Shown here: positions 43,882 to 54,844 of the stretch, in pieces
Layout of the letters: each line of letters opens with the position of its first letter
Position numbering within the stretch: position 1 is the first letter of the stretch
Assembly: GCA_019044685.2 (NCBI GenBank)
Contig: JAGTXX020000011.1
Coordinates: 372,001 to 436,000, forward strand
DNA from: Nannochloris sp. 'desiccata'
Taxonomy: Eukaryota; Chlorophyta; Trebouxiophyceae; Chlorellales; Chlorellaceae
Reading direction: 5' to 3'
DNA length: 64,000 nucleotides
Notes under the pieces: generated by a model
The model's database searches: none
What the model was told of the DNA's origin: nothing
What the model saw: only the letters and a program-made list of their open reading frames with translations
Made by a program: the position numbers and the translations under genes

Positions 43882-46800
43882 ATGGCAGATCTGCTACAGC
43901 AGCTGCAGATGCCTCAGCTGGAGGCTATGTGCGAGCAACTCTACAACTCCCAGGTAATAGCATTTTCCTTCGTGATCAGGAATAAATGTGATCACTCACC
44001 TCAAGCGTCGTCCTACATTGCCGACATGGCTAGCCTGACTTTAAAATCTACCAACATAGCTGTATCAGACAAATATCTCGTGCCAAGGCTTCATTGTTTC
44101 CCCAAAGCTCTCGTATAACATCATCTTCAATTACTAAACTCTCCTGCAGAATCCTGCCGAGAGGTCTCGTGCAGAAGAAGTCCTTAAAGTCTTTGGCATG
44201 TCTCCAGAGTATGTTACCCACTGCAAAACGATCCTCGACAACTCAACCTCCCCATATGCCCAGCTTTTAGCTTCTTCCAGCCTTCTTAAAGTTACTACTG
44301 AACACACACTATCAACCCCCGTCCGCCTAGAAATGAGATCTTATTTTGTATCGTATCTAAGCTCACGTGGCCCTAGTTTAGAGCCCTTTGTAGTTACATC
44401 GCTAGTACAGCTTCTCTGCCGCATGAGCAAGCTAGGATGGTTCGATGATGACGGCTTCAGAGCTATAGTGGCCGATGGCAAGGCTCTTCTGGAGGCCGGA
44501 ACTCGAGATGCTTCTCAACAGCACTACTTACTAGGCCTAAAGTTGCTGCAAATGACAGTTTCAGAGATGAATAGTCCTACCCCGGGCAGAACGCTTACCC
44601 AGCACCGTAAAGTCGCGGTTTCTTTCCGCGATCAGTGTCTCTACCAAGCATTCCAGTTGGCATTGGTGGCGCTGCAACATTTAAAAACCGCCGGTGCTGG
44701 TGCAGACGGAAAGTTGCGTGAACAAGCCATGTCATTGGCGCTTGCGTGTTTGTCGTTTGATTTTGTGGGCACTTGTGTAGATGAATCTGCAGAGGATTTA
44801 GGCACAATTCAAATCCCTTCAGCCTGGCGTCCGAGCATTGAACAACCCGACACGCTCCACATCTTTTTTGATTTTTACCGAGAAAGCGAGCCCCCATTGT
44901 CAAGTATGAGTTTGGAATGTTTAGTACGATTAGCATCGGCACGTAGATCTCTATTTTCGTCTGAAACTGAACGAGTTTCGTTTCTATCAAGGCTAGTCAA
45001 CGGATCACGTGATGTTCTTTCTTCCCAATTAGGCTTACAACATCACGCAAACTATCACGAATTCTGCCGGCTTCTAGGAAGACTCAAAACAAACTATCAG
45101 CTCAGCGAGCTTGTAGGTTTAGAAGCTTACGCAGAATGGATTAATCTCGTGGCAAACTTTACTGTTGACTCGTTAAATTCTTGGCAATGGGCTTCCGGCT
45201 CTGTTTACTATTTATTGGGCCTCTGGTCACGTTTGGTATCGAGTATGCCATACCTCAAAGGCGATGCACCATCACGATTAGAGACGTACGTTCCTAGAAT
45301 AACCAAAGCCTATGTAGACTCGAGATTAGCGTCCGTGGCAGCAGTGGCGGCAACTGGAGGTGCTGTTGCTTCCGTTGCTGAGGATCCATTAGACAATGAT
45401 GAACAATTGTCCGATCAAATGGATTCATTGCCATATCTCTGTAGATTTCAATATGCAGATACAGCAGAATATTTAGCTGGTTTACTAGACCCTCTCTTGG
45501 CGCAGTATCAAGGGAGCAACGGTGTCGCAGATGCCCGGTCTTTAGAGATAGTCGAAGGACAGTTGACGTGGCTTGTTCACATTGTCGGTGCAGTGATTCG
45601 TGGGAGGATGAACTCCTCAGGAGCTGATCAACATGAACAAACTGACGGGGACCTTGCCGCTCGTGTGTTCACGCTTGTTGCCATGTCTGATAGCGGTCAC
45701 CACGCTGGGAGATACAACGATCACTGTCGCCAACGTCTTGACTTGGCTATTTTATCCTTCTTCCAGAACTTTAGAAAGGTTTATGTGGGTGAGCAAGTCG
45801 TCCATAGTAGTAAAATCTATTCGAAATTGAGCGAGCGGTGTGGAATCAGAGATCATTTGTCGGTCCTAAGTGCGATGCTGGGTAAAATAGCTACGAATTT
45901 GAAAGTATATGGCGGTGTAGAGGAGGTTGTAGAGGCTACTTTAACCTTGTTTCAAGATCTCGCAGCCGGATATATGAGCGGAAAATTATTACTGAAACTA
46001 GAAGCGATTTCTTTCTTATTAACCCACCACACTGCTGAATATTTCCCATTTTTAGCCAACTCTGGGAATACGCGAGCCAGGACTACATTCTACCTCACGT
46101 TAGCGCGGTTGCTGTTTATGGAGGACACTCCTGGAAGCTTCAAAGCCTTTGTCGTCCCGATTGGTCAAGTGCTTAGTGCCCTTGCTGCAGCTAGCGGAGG
46201 TGGAACCAATCCTGCTGCTCTGCGTGCTGCAGTGCCCAAAGAAACTGCGATTGGATTATTCAGAGATTTAAGGGGCATCGCTTCTGCCACGTCAGCTAGG
46301 CGCACGTATGGACAATTATTTGATTTCTTATATCCCGCTCACTTCCCCACTATTCTCGCCTGTTTAGACGCCTGGGCAGATGTTCCTGACGTCACCACTG
46401 CCCTACTCAAATTTATCAACGAGTTTGTGTGGAACAAAACCCAGAGATTAACTTTTGACTCTTCTTCTCCCAATGGCATTTTACTTTTCCGGGAAGTTTC
46501 CAAGATCTTGAAAACCTATGGTACGAGAGCACTGGCAACACCCTTACCTGGTTCTGATCCATATGGCCATCGGTACAAAGGAATTTGGATCTGTTTATCA
46601 ATTTTAACTCGAGCCTTAGGGGGAAATTACGTCAATTTTGGCGTTTTTGATCTTTATGGAGACCCAGCTCTTCGAGATGCTTTGGATATAGCCCTCCAAA
46701 TGGCCTTGTACATCCCTTTGCCGGATATTTTAGCATATCGTAAAGTAGCCAAAGCGTATTTCGCCTTTGTGGATGTGTTATGCCACAACCATGCAGCGGC

Positions 46801-47299
46801 ATTGGCTGCCCGGGATACAAATACTTTTGTTTTCTTACTTTCTTCCTTAGATGCTGGATTGAAATCTTTAGACGTGGCATTGAGTTCTCAATGTGCAGCT
46901 GCTTTAGACAACCTCGCTGGGTATTATTTCCGTCACATGCCTTCTGGGGAAGAGCCAACGCCTGCAGGGGCTGCAATGGCGGAACACCTGCGACAACACC
47001 CAGACTTGTTTCCCCGTCTCCTACAGACCTTATTCGAAATTGTGTTGTTTGAAGACTGTACCAATCAATGGTCTTTATCTCGGCCGATGCTCTCGTTGAT
47101 TCTGGTCGTAGAGCCTGTGTATGCAGCTCTTCGGCAGCAGATTGTTGCAAGTCAGCCTGCAGAGCGGCAAGCGATATTGACGACCTGTTTAGATAGGTTG
47201 ATGCAAGAGGTGCAAAGGAGTTTAGATCCTAAGAATAGGGATAAGTTCACACAGAATTTGACTGTCATTAGGCATGATTATAAGACAGCCAAGCCTTAA
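43882..47299 (+). CDS. XPO7: Exportin-7 (RanBP16-like) nuclear transport receptor
   Basis: Exons 43882-43953 and 44150-47299 join in phase 0 to 1,073 residues; human XPO7 is 1,087. The junction rebuilds MCEQLYNSQ-NPAERSRAEEVLKVFGMSPEY, the importin-beta-like N-terminus. The rest is an alpha-helical HEAT-type solenoid with XPO7-like segments such as AQLLASSSLLKVTTEH, YLLGLKLLQMTVSEMN, FNFVGT-like DFVGTCVDESAEDL and the C-terminal LDRLMQEVQRSLDPKNRDKFTQNLT. XPO7 carries proteins across the nuclear pore with RanGTP. The gene is convergent with the golgin gene, leaving 157 nt between stops. Confidence 0.93.
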
Positions 47300-47456
47300 A
47301 ATTGATATTGAAGAAGGAAAAGCAATTTATTTGTTGTTTCAAATTTCTAAAAAAGAAATATCAATAACGTCTTATCGTACTCGTCTCGTTTATCTAATAA
47401 TGTGTCATTTAATTACATTCAAGTAAAGTCTTTCCAAATCAAATGCACGAATTTAT

Positions 47457-50400
47457 TTATCTCCGTTCGTCCTCACCTTCATCATCTCCTGCTGCCCCTC
47501 CTCCAATCCCTAGCCAACTAGATAGATAAGAAGTCACCTGTGCAGCCCCCTCGCCACCACCTGCAGCAACTCTTTTAAAAGTCATCGCCCTCCTTTCTTC
47601 CAGCGCCTTTCTACACCGATCCATCTCAGCAGGACTGAATTGCAACATGGTACTTACTACAGGTAATAAGCTTTCCTCTGCACCAGTTTCAAATAACTTT
47701 AACAAAACATTTTTGAAATATTCCATGTCTACCGCCGTGCCGGCCAATTTCATTCTTTCTACCTCGCGTTGGAGGTCTCGTACAGCTTCTTTTAACGCGG
47801 TTTCTTGGACATCCCGAAGATCTACTTCCCGTTCTAAATCTGTGACTTCTCGTTGCAGGTTTTGCATGCGCCGTTGAACGCTGGCAAGCTCGCCTTCTTT
47901 TTTAGCAAGCTCGGCTATCCAAGCAGCGGCCACTGAATTTTCTTCCTCTTCTCGCTGGTCTTTTCCACCAGCGGGAGATACTGCGTGTTCTAAACTCATA
48001 CTGTAAGCACGTCTATCTCCATTTGAATTGGCACTAGCTCCATCTGAGCCCACCATTGCAGTGGCAGCCCGTGCTGCTGCCGAAGCTTTTAAGCCATCGA
48101 TCACATTTTGAAGTGAAGTAATCTCTTCTCTGAGAGCAATACACGCTTCTCTTGACGCAGCAAGCTCAGCATCTTTGGCATGAGCAGCACTATTTGCAAT
48201 TTCACGCATAGAAGCGTGCTCAACTTTCAAAATTTCCATTTCTTTCTTCAAAATTTCAGCTTCCTCAACGGCAGCTGTCGCCGTGGTTAGCTGTTCTTGC
48301 AACAGCTGTGTTCTAGTTTCTAATGATTCGTAACGTAATTTGACTTGTTCATACTGTCTATTTGCTGCTGCAGCAGCGCCACTGGCTGAGCGAGCTTCCC
48401 TCTGGAGCTCAGCAACTGTTGTGTCTCTTTCACTTTGAGCTGCTACCACCTCTTCCGCCATCCTTCTTTTCACTGCTTCCAGCTCCTGTTGTGCTCGTGC
48501 AGCAGCTGCTTCTGCGCTATTTGCAGCAGCTTCTGCAGCACTCAATGCAGAAGATTGTTCCTGTAAAGCGATCGATTTAGACTCTCTAATTTCAATTTCT
48601 TTGTTTTTTAATAAAGCGTGGGCTCGAGTTTTATATTCTTTCAGTTCTTCAGCTGCAGTTTCAGCGTGTTTCACCGCAGTAGACGCTTTCTGCTCCGCTG
48701 CAGCGAGATCAGCACGTAATGCTTCAGAAAGAGCGTTTGCTTGAGCAGCAGAGGCTTCTGCAGCTTCTTTTTCACGTTGAACAGCATCAGTCCGGCGTTT
48801 AGATTCGGCAATTGCTCTTTTGAAACGGGCTCGTTCAGTTTCTACTTCTTTTTTGATTTGAGCAACTTCAGCACGAGCAGATTCAGCCGCACGTATGAGA
48901 CCTTCATCGCTAGAGTGTGCTGCTGCATCCGTAGAAACAGAAGGTACTGCAGCGGCGGCAGCGGCAGCGGCGGCCGCCGCCTCTTCTGCTTGTTGAATCT
49001 TTCCTTCCATCTCAGCTACCTTGGCAGCCATGTCCTCTTTCTTCTTCTTTGCAGCTATTAAAAACTTGCGTTTCGTATCTAACAATTCTTTAGCTAATCG
49101 TTCACATTCTGCGCGCAAAGTCGCAGCATCTGCATCAGCTGCAATTGCCGCCATTGCAGTGGTTGACGAAAAATACGTAGATAACGACGGAAGTGCAGTG
49201 TTGGCGCTCGTAGTCTCCATATCTATCGATGATTCAGAAGGAATGGCTTTAATTGTACTTGGCTCTGGCGTCACTGGTTGTTGTTGTTGCTGTCGTTGTT
49301 GCAAGATCGCACCTACTTTCTTTTGCTCCTCCTCTAGCTCAGCGGTGGTTGATATCAAAGCATTGTTTAGGCGAGCTACTTCGGATTGAAGTGCTGTGCA
49401 CTCTTCTGTAAGGCCACGTATTTTCTCTTTAAAAGTATCTATTTCTTGCTGAGATGTAGAGCTTGAATTTGCAATACTTTCTTCGGCAGTTGTGAGCTTT
49501 TCTTGTAGAGAGGTATTGCGTCCAACCTGACTTTGAACTTCGCTTTGCGCCTCCTCAAGTTGTTTTTCCTTCTGTTGCAATTCAATACTAGTTTTCTTAG
49601 CCTCTTCTTGGGCAGCTTTGAGTTCACTTTGAAGTTGCTCTACTTGCTGAGTAACAATAGCGACAACAGCCTCGTCGTCCTTCACTCCAGGCGCCTCTTT
49701 TTTCTCTTTCAGCTCTGCCTCGATCCTGGCAGCAGAGGCTTTCACAGCAGCAGCCTCAGTCTCTACCCGACGTATTTCTTCTTTTAATGCATCTTTCGCG
49801 ATTTCAGCATCATCTCTAGCCTGAATAGCATTCCCAGCGAGCTTTTCAGCATCTTCTACTCGCGCTTCTAAAGCAGCCCGCTCCTTTTCCCATTGCTTCT
49901 CTGCTGTTGCTGCTCCAACCCCACTGGCCTCAGACGCTGCATTTACCTCTTCCAACTGATTTTGCAGTTGTTTCACCTGCTCAGTCAAGGATGCATTCGT
50001 CTTTTCAGATTGGGTAGAGGTCTCTTGTAGCTGCGTTATAAGGGCTTCTCGAGTTCCAATTGACTCTTGCAACGCCGTTGTGCCTTCTCTCTCGATAATC
50101 AGAGCTTTGGTTGCTATTTCTAATTCTTTACGGAGCTCTGCAATTTGTTCAGTAAGAAGCTCTTGCTCTGCAGAAAGGCGTTCCTTGAAAGCTTGCTCAG
50201 AAGAGAGGAGTTTGGCTTGAAGAGAGGAGACAGAGGCTTCCAACTCCCCAACCTGTTTTGCAGATTGATCACGCTCTGTTATCGCCTTTTGCAGCTCCTT
50301 TGCTCCTGCAACTGTGGTATCGTCAGATGCAGATTCTGATGCTGCATTAGCGGCTTTGCTAAGTTCGTCAATACGTTTATCGCGAGCCTTCAATTTTTGA

Positions 50401-50486
50401 AGAGAAGAGATCAACAATCGTTCAAGCTCTTCGCGAGAAGCGTTGGTGATAGACGCTGGCACTTTTAGCGGACTGGCCATATTCAA
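47457..50486 (-). CDS. GRIP-domain golgin (trans-Golgi coiled-coil tether)
   Basis: A single exon encodes 1,009 residues, nearly all Glu/Ala/Lys/Gln-rich heptads forming a long coiled coil, broken by a Gln run and an Ala run near the middle. Residues about 915-965 match a GRIP domain (DMEYFKNVLLKLFETG, then LLPVVSTMLQFSPAEMDRC), with the conserved Tyr that binds the Arl1 GTPase. A ~45-residue tail (YLSSWLGIGGG and an acidic end) follows. Such golgins sit on the trans-Golgi and capture endosome-derived vesicles. MNMAS offers starts at 50486 and 50480. Confidence 0.9.
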   Translation of the reverse strand: MNMASPLKVPASITNASREELERLLISSLQKLKARDKRIDELSKAANAASESASDDTTVAGAKELQKAITERDQSAKQVGELEASVSSLQAKLLSSEQAFKERLSAEQELLTEQIAELRKELEIATKALIIEREGTTALQESIGTREALITQLQETSTQSEKTNASLTEQVKQLQNQLEEVNAASEASGVGAATAEKQWEKERAALEARVEDAEKLAGNAIQARDDAEIAKDALKEEIRRVETEAAAVKASAARIEAELKEKKEAPGVKDDEAVVAIVTQQVEQLQSELKAAQEEAKKTSIELQQKEKQLEEAQSEVQSQVGRNTSLQEKLTTAEESIANSSSTSQQEIDTFKEKIRGLTEECTALQSEVARLNNALISTTAELEEEQKKVGAILQQRQQQQQPVTPEPSTIKAIPSESSIDMETTSANTALPSLSTYFSSTTAMAAIAADADAATLRAECERLAKELLDTKRKFLIAAKKKKEDMAAKVAEMEGKIQQAEEAAAAAAAAAAAVPSVSTDAAAHSSDEGLIRAAESARAEVAQIKKEVETERARFKRAIAESKRRTDAVQREKEAAEASAAQANALSEALRADLAAAEQKASTAVKHAETAAEELKEYKTRAHALLKNKEIEIRESKSIALQEQSSALSAAEAAANSAEAAAARAQQELEAVKRRMAEEVVAAQSERDTTVAELQREARSASGAAAAANRQYEQVKLRYESLETRTQLLQEQLTTATAAVEEAEILKKEMEILKVEHASMREIANSAAHAKDAELAASREACIALREEITSLQNVIDGLKASAAARAATAMVGSDGASANSNGDRRAYSMSLEHAVSPAGGKDQREEEENSVAAAWIAELAKKEGELASVQRRMQNLQREVTDLEREVDLRDVQETALKEAVRDLQREVERMKLAGTAVDMEYFKNVLLKLFETGAEESLLPVVSTMLQFSPAEMDRCRKALEERRAMTFKRVAAGGGEGAAQVTSYLSSWLGIGGGAAGDDEGEDERR

Positions 50487-50873
50487 ATTACTGGTGAATT
50501 AGTCCCAAATACAATCTTTGCCTCAGTCCATTGGTATAGTTAAATTTTAAAAATTAACATTGAAGATCACACTAACTTCATTCAGGATTTGAGTTGTGAA
50601 CCATGCAGCCACGTTGATTGGCAAGAATACTATTTGCTCAACGTTGGTAATGATCTGATTGCATTAATTTTGCTCTCTTATTAAGCAGTTGGAACACTGC
50701 CATTGTCGGGAGCCGCTAAGAAAGTACTCCTGCATTTGGCTCCAGAACCAGAAAGTGGGTTTGAGACGCGATATAATAAATTGGTAAATTAGTATTTGTT
50801 GCCTTCAGAACAAAGCGCGGGAGAGCGGAAATGGTTTAATTGTCCATAATGTTGTAAGTTAAAAAGTGATCTT
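50487..50873. promoter_or_regulatory. Divergent intergenic region, golgin / amino-acid transporter
   Basis: 387 AT-rich nt lie between divergent starts. No open frame or repeat was recognised. Confidence 0.35.
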
Positions 50874-52561
50874 ATGGAGAACTTGGACGCTGCAGCTTCC
50901 GCCGCTGCTGAACCTGCTACTACAGTAGTAATAGAAGAACTACCCCCACGAGCATCGCCTTCACAAGCTGTTTCCCTGCTCGTCAATGCGGCAGTTGGAG
51001 CGGGCGTTTTGTCACTCCCGTTTGCCTTCCGCTGTGCTGGCTACATCGGAGGTCCCTTAATCCTAGCCAGCGTCGCCATCATAGAATCATTCACCCTCTA
51101 TGTACTAAGCAAATGGGCTGAGAAAACGAATGCAGCAAGTTACGGCGAGGTTGTACTACGGTCTGCGGGTCCTGCAGCCGCCACCGCCCTTTGCGTTACC
51201 ATCTTTTTCTATTTATTTGGTTCAGGAGTAGCCTACTTGGTCATCCTTGGGGACTGTTTCCACCCATTAATCTCTAGAGTACTAGGCGCCACGTGGTACA
51301 CTACCCGAAAAGCTGCAATTATATCCATAGGTACTGCAGTTGTATTGCCCATGTGCTTTGCTGAATCACTATCTGCTGCAGCAAGTATCAGTGGCGTTAA
51401 TTTCGTCGCTTTTTTACTCGTTGTCGTGGCTATAATTGGCCGCAGCGCTGAAACTCTAGCTGCAGCTGATGAGCGTCGTTTTGTCGGCGTCAAGGCCTTT
51501 GCACCGACGTGGGTGGCGGCAGTGCCTATTGCCGTCTTTGGGCTGCAGTGTCATGCCCAAGTCGTTGCGGTATTCAATGAACTACGAGAGTATAGTACTG
51601 TTACTGGTACTAATGATAACGGAGAAGTAATTGGAGAAGAAGGTGGAGAAGACGAACATGAAAAACAGATTGAGAGCAGGTCTTCTTTGTTAGCGAGAAT
51701 AAGAATCGAGGATTCTCTCCTGATCTGGAGATCTCCGAGTAGGAAGAAAAGAAAGAGCTTTAAGCTGGTCGCTATGACCAAAATTATCATCACAGCGAGT
51801 AAGTGCACTATAGAATGAACAATTGGATGTCTACTATTTACGTGCTGCATACGCGAATATTAAATGAAAGGTAATAATAATAATATGAACTTCCTACTGT
51901 CTAATTTTCTGAAAATTTTCTTCTTTTTTCTTCAGTCACCATCACCGCTGCTGGGTATGCTTTGGTCGGTCTCCCTGCGTACCTCGCCTACCCTACATCC
52001 GTGGAATCAAACATCTTCAACACCTTTCCACATGATGACCCTCTTATTCAAATCGTCAGAGCCATTGTCGGTGTTATTGAAATTGCAAGCTTTCCGGTCA
52101 ACCACCTCCCCGCTCGACAAGCTGTTAAAGATGCGTTTTTCACAGCAACAGGGATCCAACTTGGTGGAAAAGCGTTTATTATTACAGAAACGTTGGTTTT
52201 CTATATTGGGACGCTGATATTAGCGTTAGTAGTGAATGATTTGGGTAGAGTATTCTCTTTAACTGGAGGGGTGTGTGGCTCTGCAATTATTTTGGGTATG
52301 CCGGGATTGTTATTAGTTCAGTATGCATGGAAGAAGCAAGACGAATCTACGGATTCTAGACAGCTTACTTCATTTCCGATATTGAGTCCCTTATTGGAAG
52401 AAGGAGGGGAGGAAGAGCAGGAGGGGCGGCAGGATGCACCTCGTAACGGTAATGCTAAATATAATGTATGGACTTCGAAATTTTTCTGGAGTGGTGTTGT
52501 ATTGATTGTAGCGTGTGCGACGTTAATTGGATATACTATAGCTGCAACTGTATTTTTCTAA
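50874..52561 (+). CDS. Amino-acid transporter, AAAP/SLC38 (AVT6-like) family
   Basis: Exons 50874-51798 and 51936-52561 join in phase 1 to 516 residues. After ~30 residues the family start appears: SLLVNAAVGAGVLSLPFAFRCAGYIGG, the unwound first helix that binds substrate. About 11 membrane segments follow, including FYLFGSGVAYLVILGDCFHPL and the VFGLQCHAQVVAVFNELRE segment (FSCH-like in relatives). A charged ~70-residue loop between mid-helices (GEEGGEDEHEKQIESRS) is longer than usual. AVT6/SLC38 proteins move neutral or acidic amino acids across vacuolar or plasma membranes; the substrate is not deducible. A second, more divergent relative lies at 61922. Confidence 0.88.
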
Positions 52562-52804
52562 AAATAAATGTACATTAAGACGATTAAAAACTACTTCTAT
52601 AAATTGCCGTCGGCGAGGTATTTCCACCCTTGGCATGAAGATCTTGCTAAGTCCGTTATGACCCGCCCAAATTGCATCACATCATTTATAAACGTTTGTA
52701 GGACTTGGTAATTTTGTTAACATGAGCTAACAGTAAAGTTCGAACAATTTGTGTTTTCAGATCGATCACCACTTTTGTAAATATCAAAGCTGAACCTTTT
52801 GGTG

Positions 52805-53479
52805 ATGGATGGGCTAGATGAGCAGCTGTTCAAGGCAGTAGAGGTCAGTAATGCTGAAGAGATAGAACGATTGATAGCACGCGGTGCCAATGTGAATTCT
52901 GCTGGACGGGGAACACCAATAATTGTTGCTGCCAGCTCTGGGCAAGATGTTGACTGTCTTGAGCTTTTGCTTAATAATGGAGCCAATGTGGATAGTAGTG
53001 ACAATAATGGATATACATCATTGATGAAAGCATCCCAATTAGGCCATGTCTATTGTGTTGAGTTACTGCTTAACCGTGGTGCCAACATTGCCGCTGTTAC
53101 CACCGACCAGCAGACAGCATTGCAGATAGCTGCTGAGTGTGGACAGATTGAGTGTATGGAGTTGCTATTAAAATATGGCTCCAATGTCGATGCTGTGGAT
53201 GCATACGGAAAAACAGCTTTAATGGACGCAGCTGCCAGGGGAAACGTTGCTTGCCTTGAATTATTACTAAAGCATGGCGCAAGATTAAATTTTGATGAAG
53301 CCTTACAGCTTTCAGGCGATGAAGGGCATGATACGTGTGTAATAGCCCTTCGTAACCATTTAAGCGGGAAGATGAAGAATATCAAAGGAAGAAAGAATAG
53401 AGCGTTGTTTAAAAAAAAGATGTCGTTGGTGGTGGTATGTGCTTCGTTGGTGTTTGCTTCTGTTAAACGCTTGAATTGA
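52805..53479 (+). CDS. Ankyrin-repeat protein with C-terminal membrane anchor
   Basis: A single exon from the first ATG (52805, MDGLDEQLFKAVEVS) encodes 224 residues. Five ankyrin units occupy residues about 5-165 (AEEIERLIARGANVNSAG, CLELLLNNGANVDSSDNNGYTSLMKAS, YCVELLLNRGAN, ECMELLLKYGSN, ACLELLLKHGA). A basic stretch and one hydrophobic segment (MSLVVVCASLVFASV) end the protein, resembling a tail anchor. There is no signal peptide, unlike the secreted ankyrin protein at 30512. Partner and role are unknown. Confidence 0.8.
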   Translation: MDGLDEQLFKAVEVSNAEEIERLIARGANVNSAGRGTPIIVAASSGQDVDCLELLLNNGANVDSSDNNGYTSLMKASQLGHVYCVELLLNRGANIAAVTTDQQTALQIAAECGQIECMELLLKYGSNVDAVDAYGKTALMDAAARGNVACLELLLKHGARLNFDEALQLSGDEGHDTCVIALRNHLSGKMKNIKGRKNRALFKKKMSLVVVCASLVFASVKRLN

Positions 53480-53672
53480 ATACTAATACCCCACTATATA
53501 TTGTAAATCTACTAATCAAACAAATTGGAACCAAGCAATTAATGATATTTAATACAAAAAGGATATTTGTCAATCAACAAGGCATTTTCTTTCATTACTG
53601 GTGCGGCACCCACCCACCGCCTACGAAAACACGTACCATTTGTTTTTTGTCTTTCTTCTTCTTTCCCTCTGT

Positions 53673-54308
53673 CTAATCTTGCCTTAATCTCAAAATAGCA
53701 TTTATCTCGTGAAAATTCAATTTCACTTCTTCCTTTAAATTCAACGTCGCATCAACCTCTGCTTTACTTTGCAAAGTGTGACCGACCTTTGCCCCATCTC
53801 TGAACTGAATGGGCATCTTCATGTAGAAACCTCCTGCCTCTTTTCTTTCCACCCTAATAGGTTGCCTAGCTATCAACGTCGCTGCTAATAACAGTAATCC
53901 TACTTTGCCATTATGCATGCCTACTCCTACATGAGGTGCGCCGTCCTTATAGAAATCTTTGCCTAGGCAGAGATCAATTGGAATTGATAGTTTGTCGGTA
54001 AAGGGTTTAGGGATTATATCAAATTTGGGGGTATAAAGGACGCCCCAATCGGTATTTACTTCAACAGCCCAGCTGTCCTCCTTGCTGCCGTCGAGCAGTA
54101 ATCTAGCTCCTGCCCATGGCTTGGTAATATTCGTTTTTATGTCAAAATCCAGGCCAAGTTGGAGACGGAGCGCATCTGATGTCTTCCAGCAATGTCTTAA
54201 TTTTAAGACGTGCTTTGCATCCGCAACGTTGATGAACCCAAGAAAATTTTTCTTCGAAAAAACGCTGGCTTTGGCTTCAGTGGGACGAAGAGGGACAGCA
54301 ACAGACAT
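53673..54308 (-). CDS. Hypothetical protein, possible organelle outer-membrane beta-barrel
   Basis: A single exon encodes 211 residues. There is no leader, no long hydrophobic helix and only one Cys pair. The sequence alternates hydrophobic and polar residues in many ~10-residue strands (LRLQLGLDFDIKTN, WAGARLLLDG, WAVEVNTDWGVLY, HVGVGMHNGKVGLLLLAATL, AEVDATLNLKEEVKLNFHEINAILRL), as in small beta-barrels of chloroplast or mitochondrial outer membranes such as the OEP families. I could not match a particular family. The length and the composition make it a credible gene. Confidence 0.6.
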   Translation of the reverse strand: MSVAVPLRPTEAKASVFSKKNFLGFINVADAKHVLKLRHCWKTSDALRLQLGLDFDIKTNITKPWAGARLLLDGSKEDSWAVEVNTDWGVLYTPKFDIIPKPFTDKLSIPIDLCLGKDFYKDGAPHVGVGMHNGKVGLLLLAATLIARQPIRVERKEAGGFYMKMPIQFRDGAKVGHTLQSKAEVDATLNLKEEVKLNFHEINAILRLRQD

Positions 54309-54511
54309 AATTTTTTATAATTGCTATAATTGAGAGATTGTTTTGATGTTCTGGGGACTAGAGGGCGCAAGAGTCCAGTAAAAGTTGACGTATATCAGGT
54401 ATCGATAGTTTTAAAAGATATAATTTGCTCTAGCGGCAAAATGGACGCATCTTATTCTTCCGGAACACTGAAATGGAAAACACTGTTGCTGAGGTGGTTG
54501 GATACCCTACA
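54309..54511. other. Flank outside the left end of the inverted-repeat-bounded segment
   Basis: This region holds the promoter side of the beta-barrel-like gene and AT-rich DNA up to the first TTTCCACTCCCG motif. No gene was seen. Confidence 0.35.
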
Positions 54512-54555
54512 TTTCCACTCCCGCCTAGACCTTTTTTTTTTTTTTTCCACTCCCG
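54512..54555. repeat. Left terminal repeat: two TTTCCACTCCCG motifs
   Basis: Two 12-bp copies start 32 bp apart and are separated by CCTAGAC and a T-run of about 18. They are inverted relative to the right-end pair. Confidence 0.75.
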
Positions 54556-54844
54556 GAAGCCAAATTATGAAATAGTGTTTATTTAAATCCATTTGAACTG
54601 TTGTAACTTGGTATAAACAACCTTATAGGTGACATTACTGCCGAGTATATCGTGTTTAGAGGGTGCGTGGTCCACATTGAATGCAATTTAATCATGCATG
54701 CTCAACTGGATCTTCTATCCAGCTATTTCATGCTTTTGTTTTTGTTCTCCCTGGATCCTGATATGCTCATTGTTCCTTCCTTTCCCCCAAAACAGGTCTT
54801 TTCACGGTTTCCGCTTAAGCATAATTTCAAATTGCATCTAAGTC

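Noticed and set aside
46416..47150. Minus-strand frames within exportin-7
   Set aside because: They are shadows of the long plus-strand coding exon with no recognisable domains.
48362..49787. Plus-strand Leu/Ser-rich frames over the golgin
   Set aside because: They are antisense images of Glu/Ala/Gln-rich coiled-coil codons.
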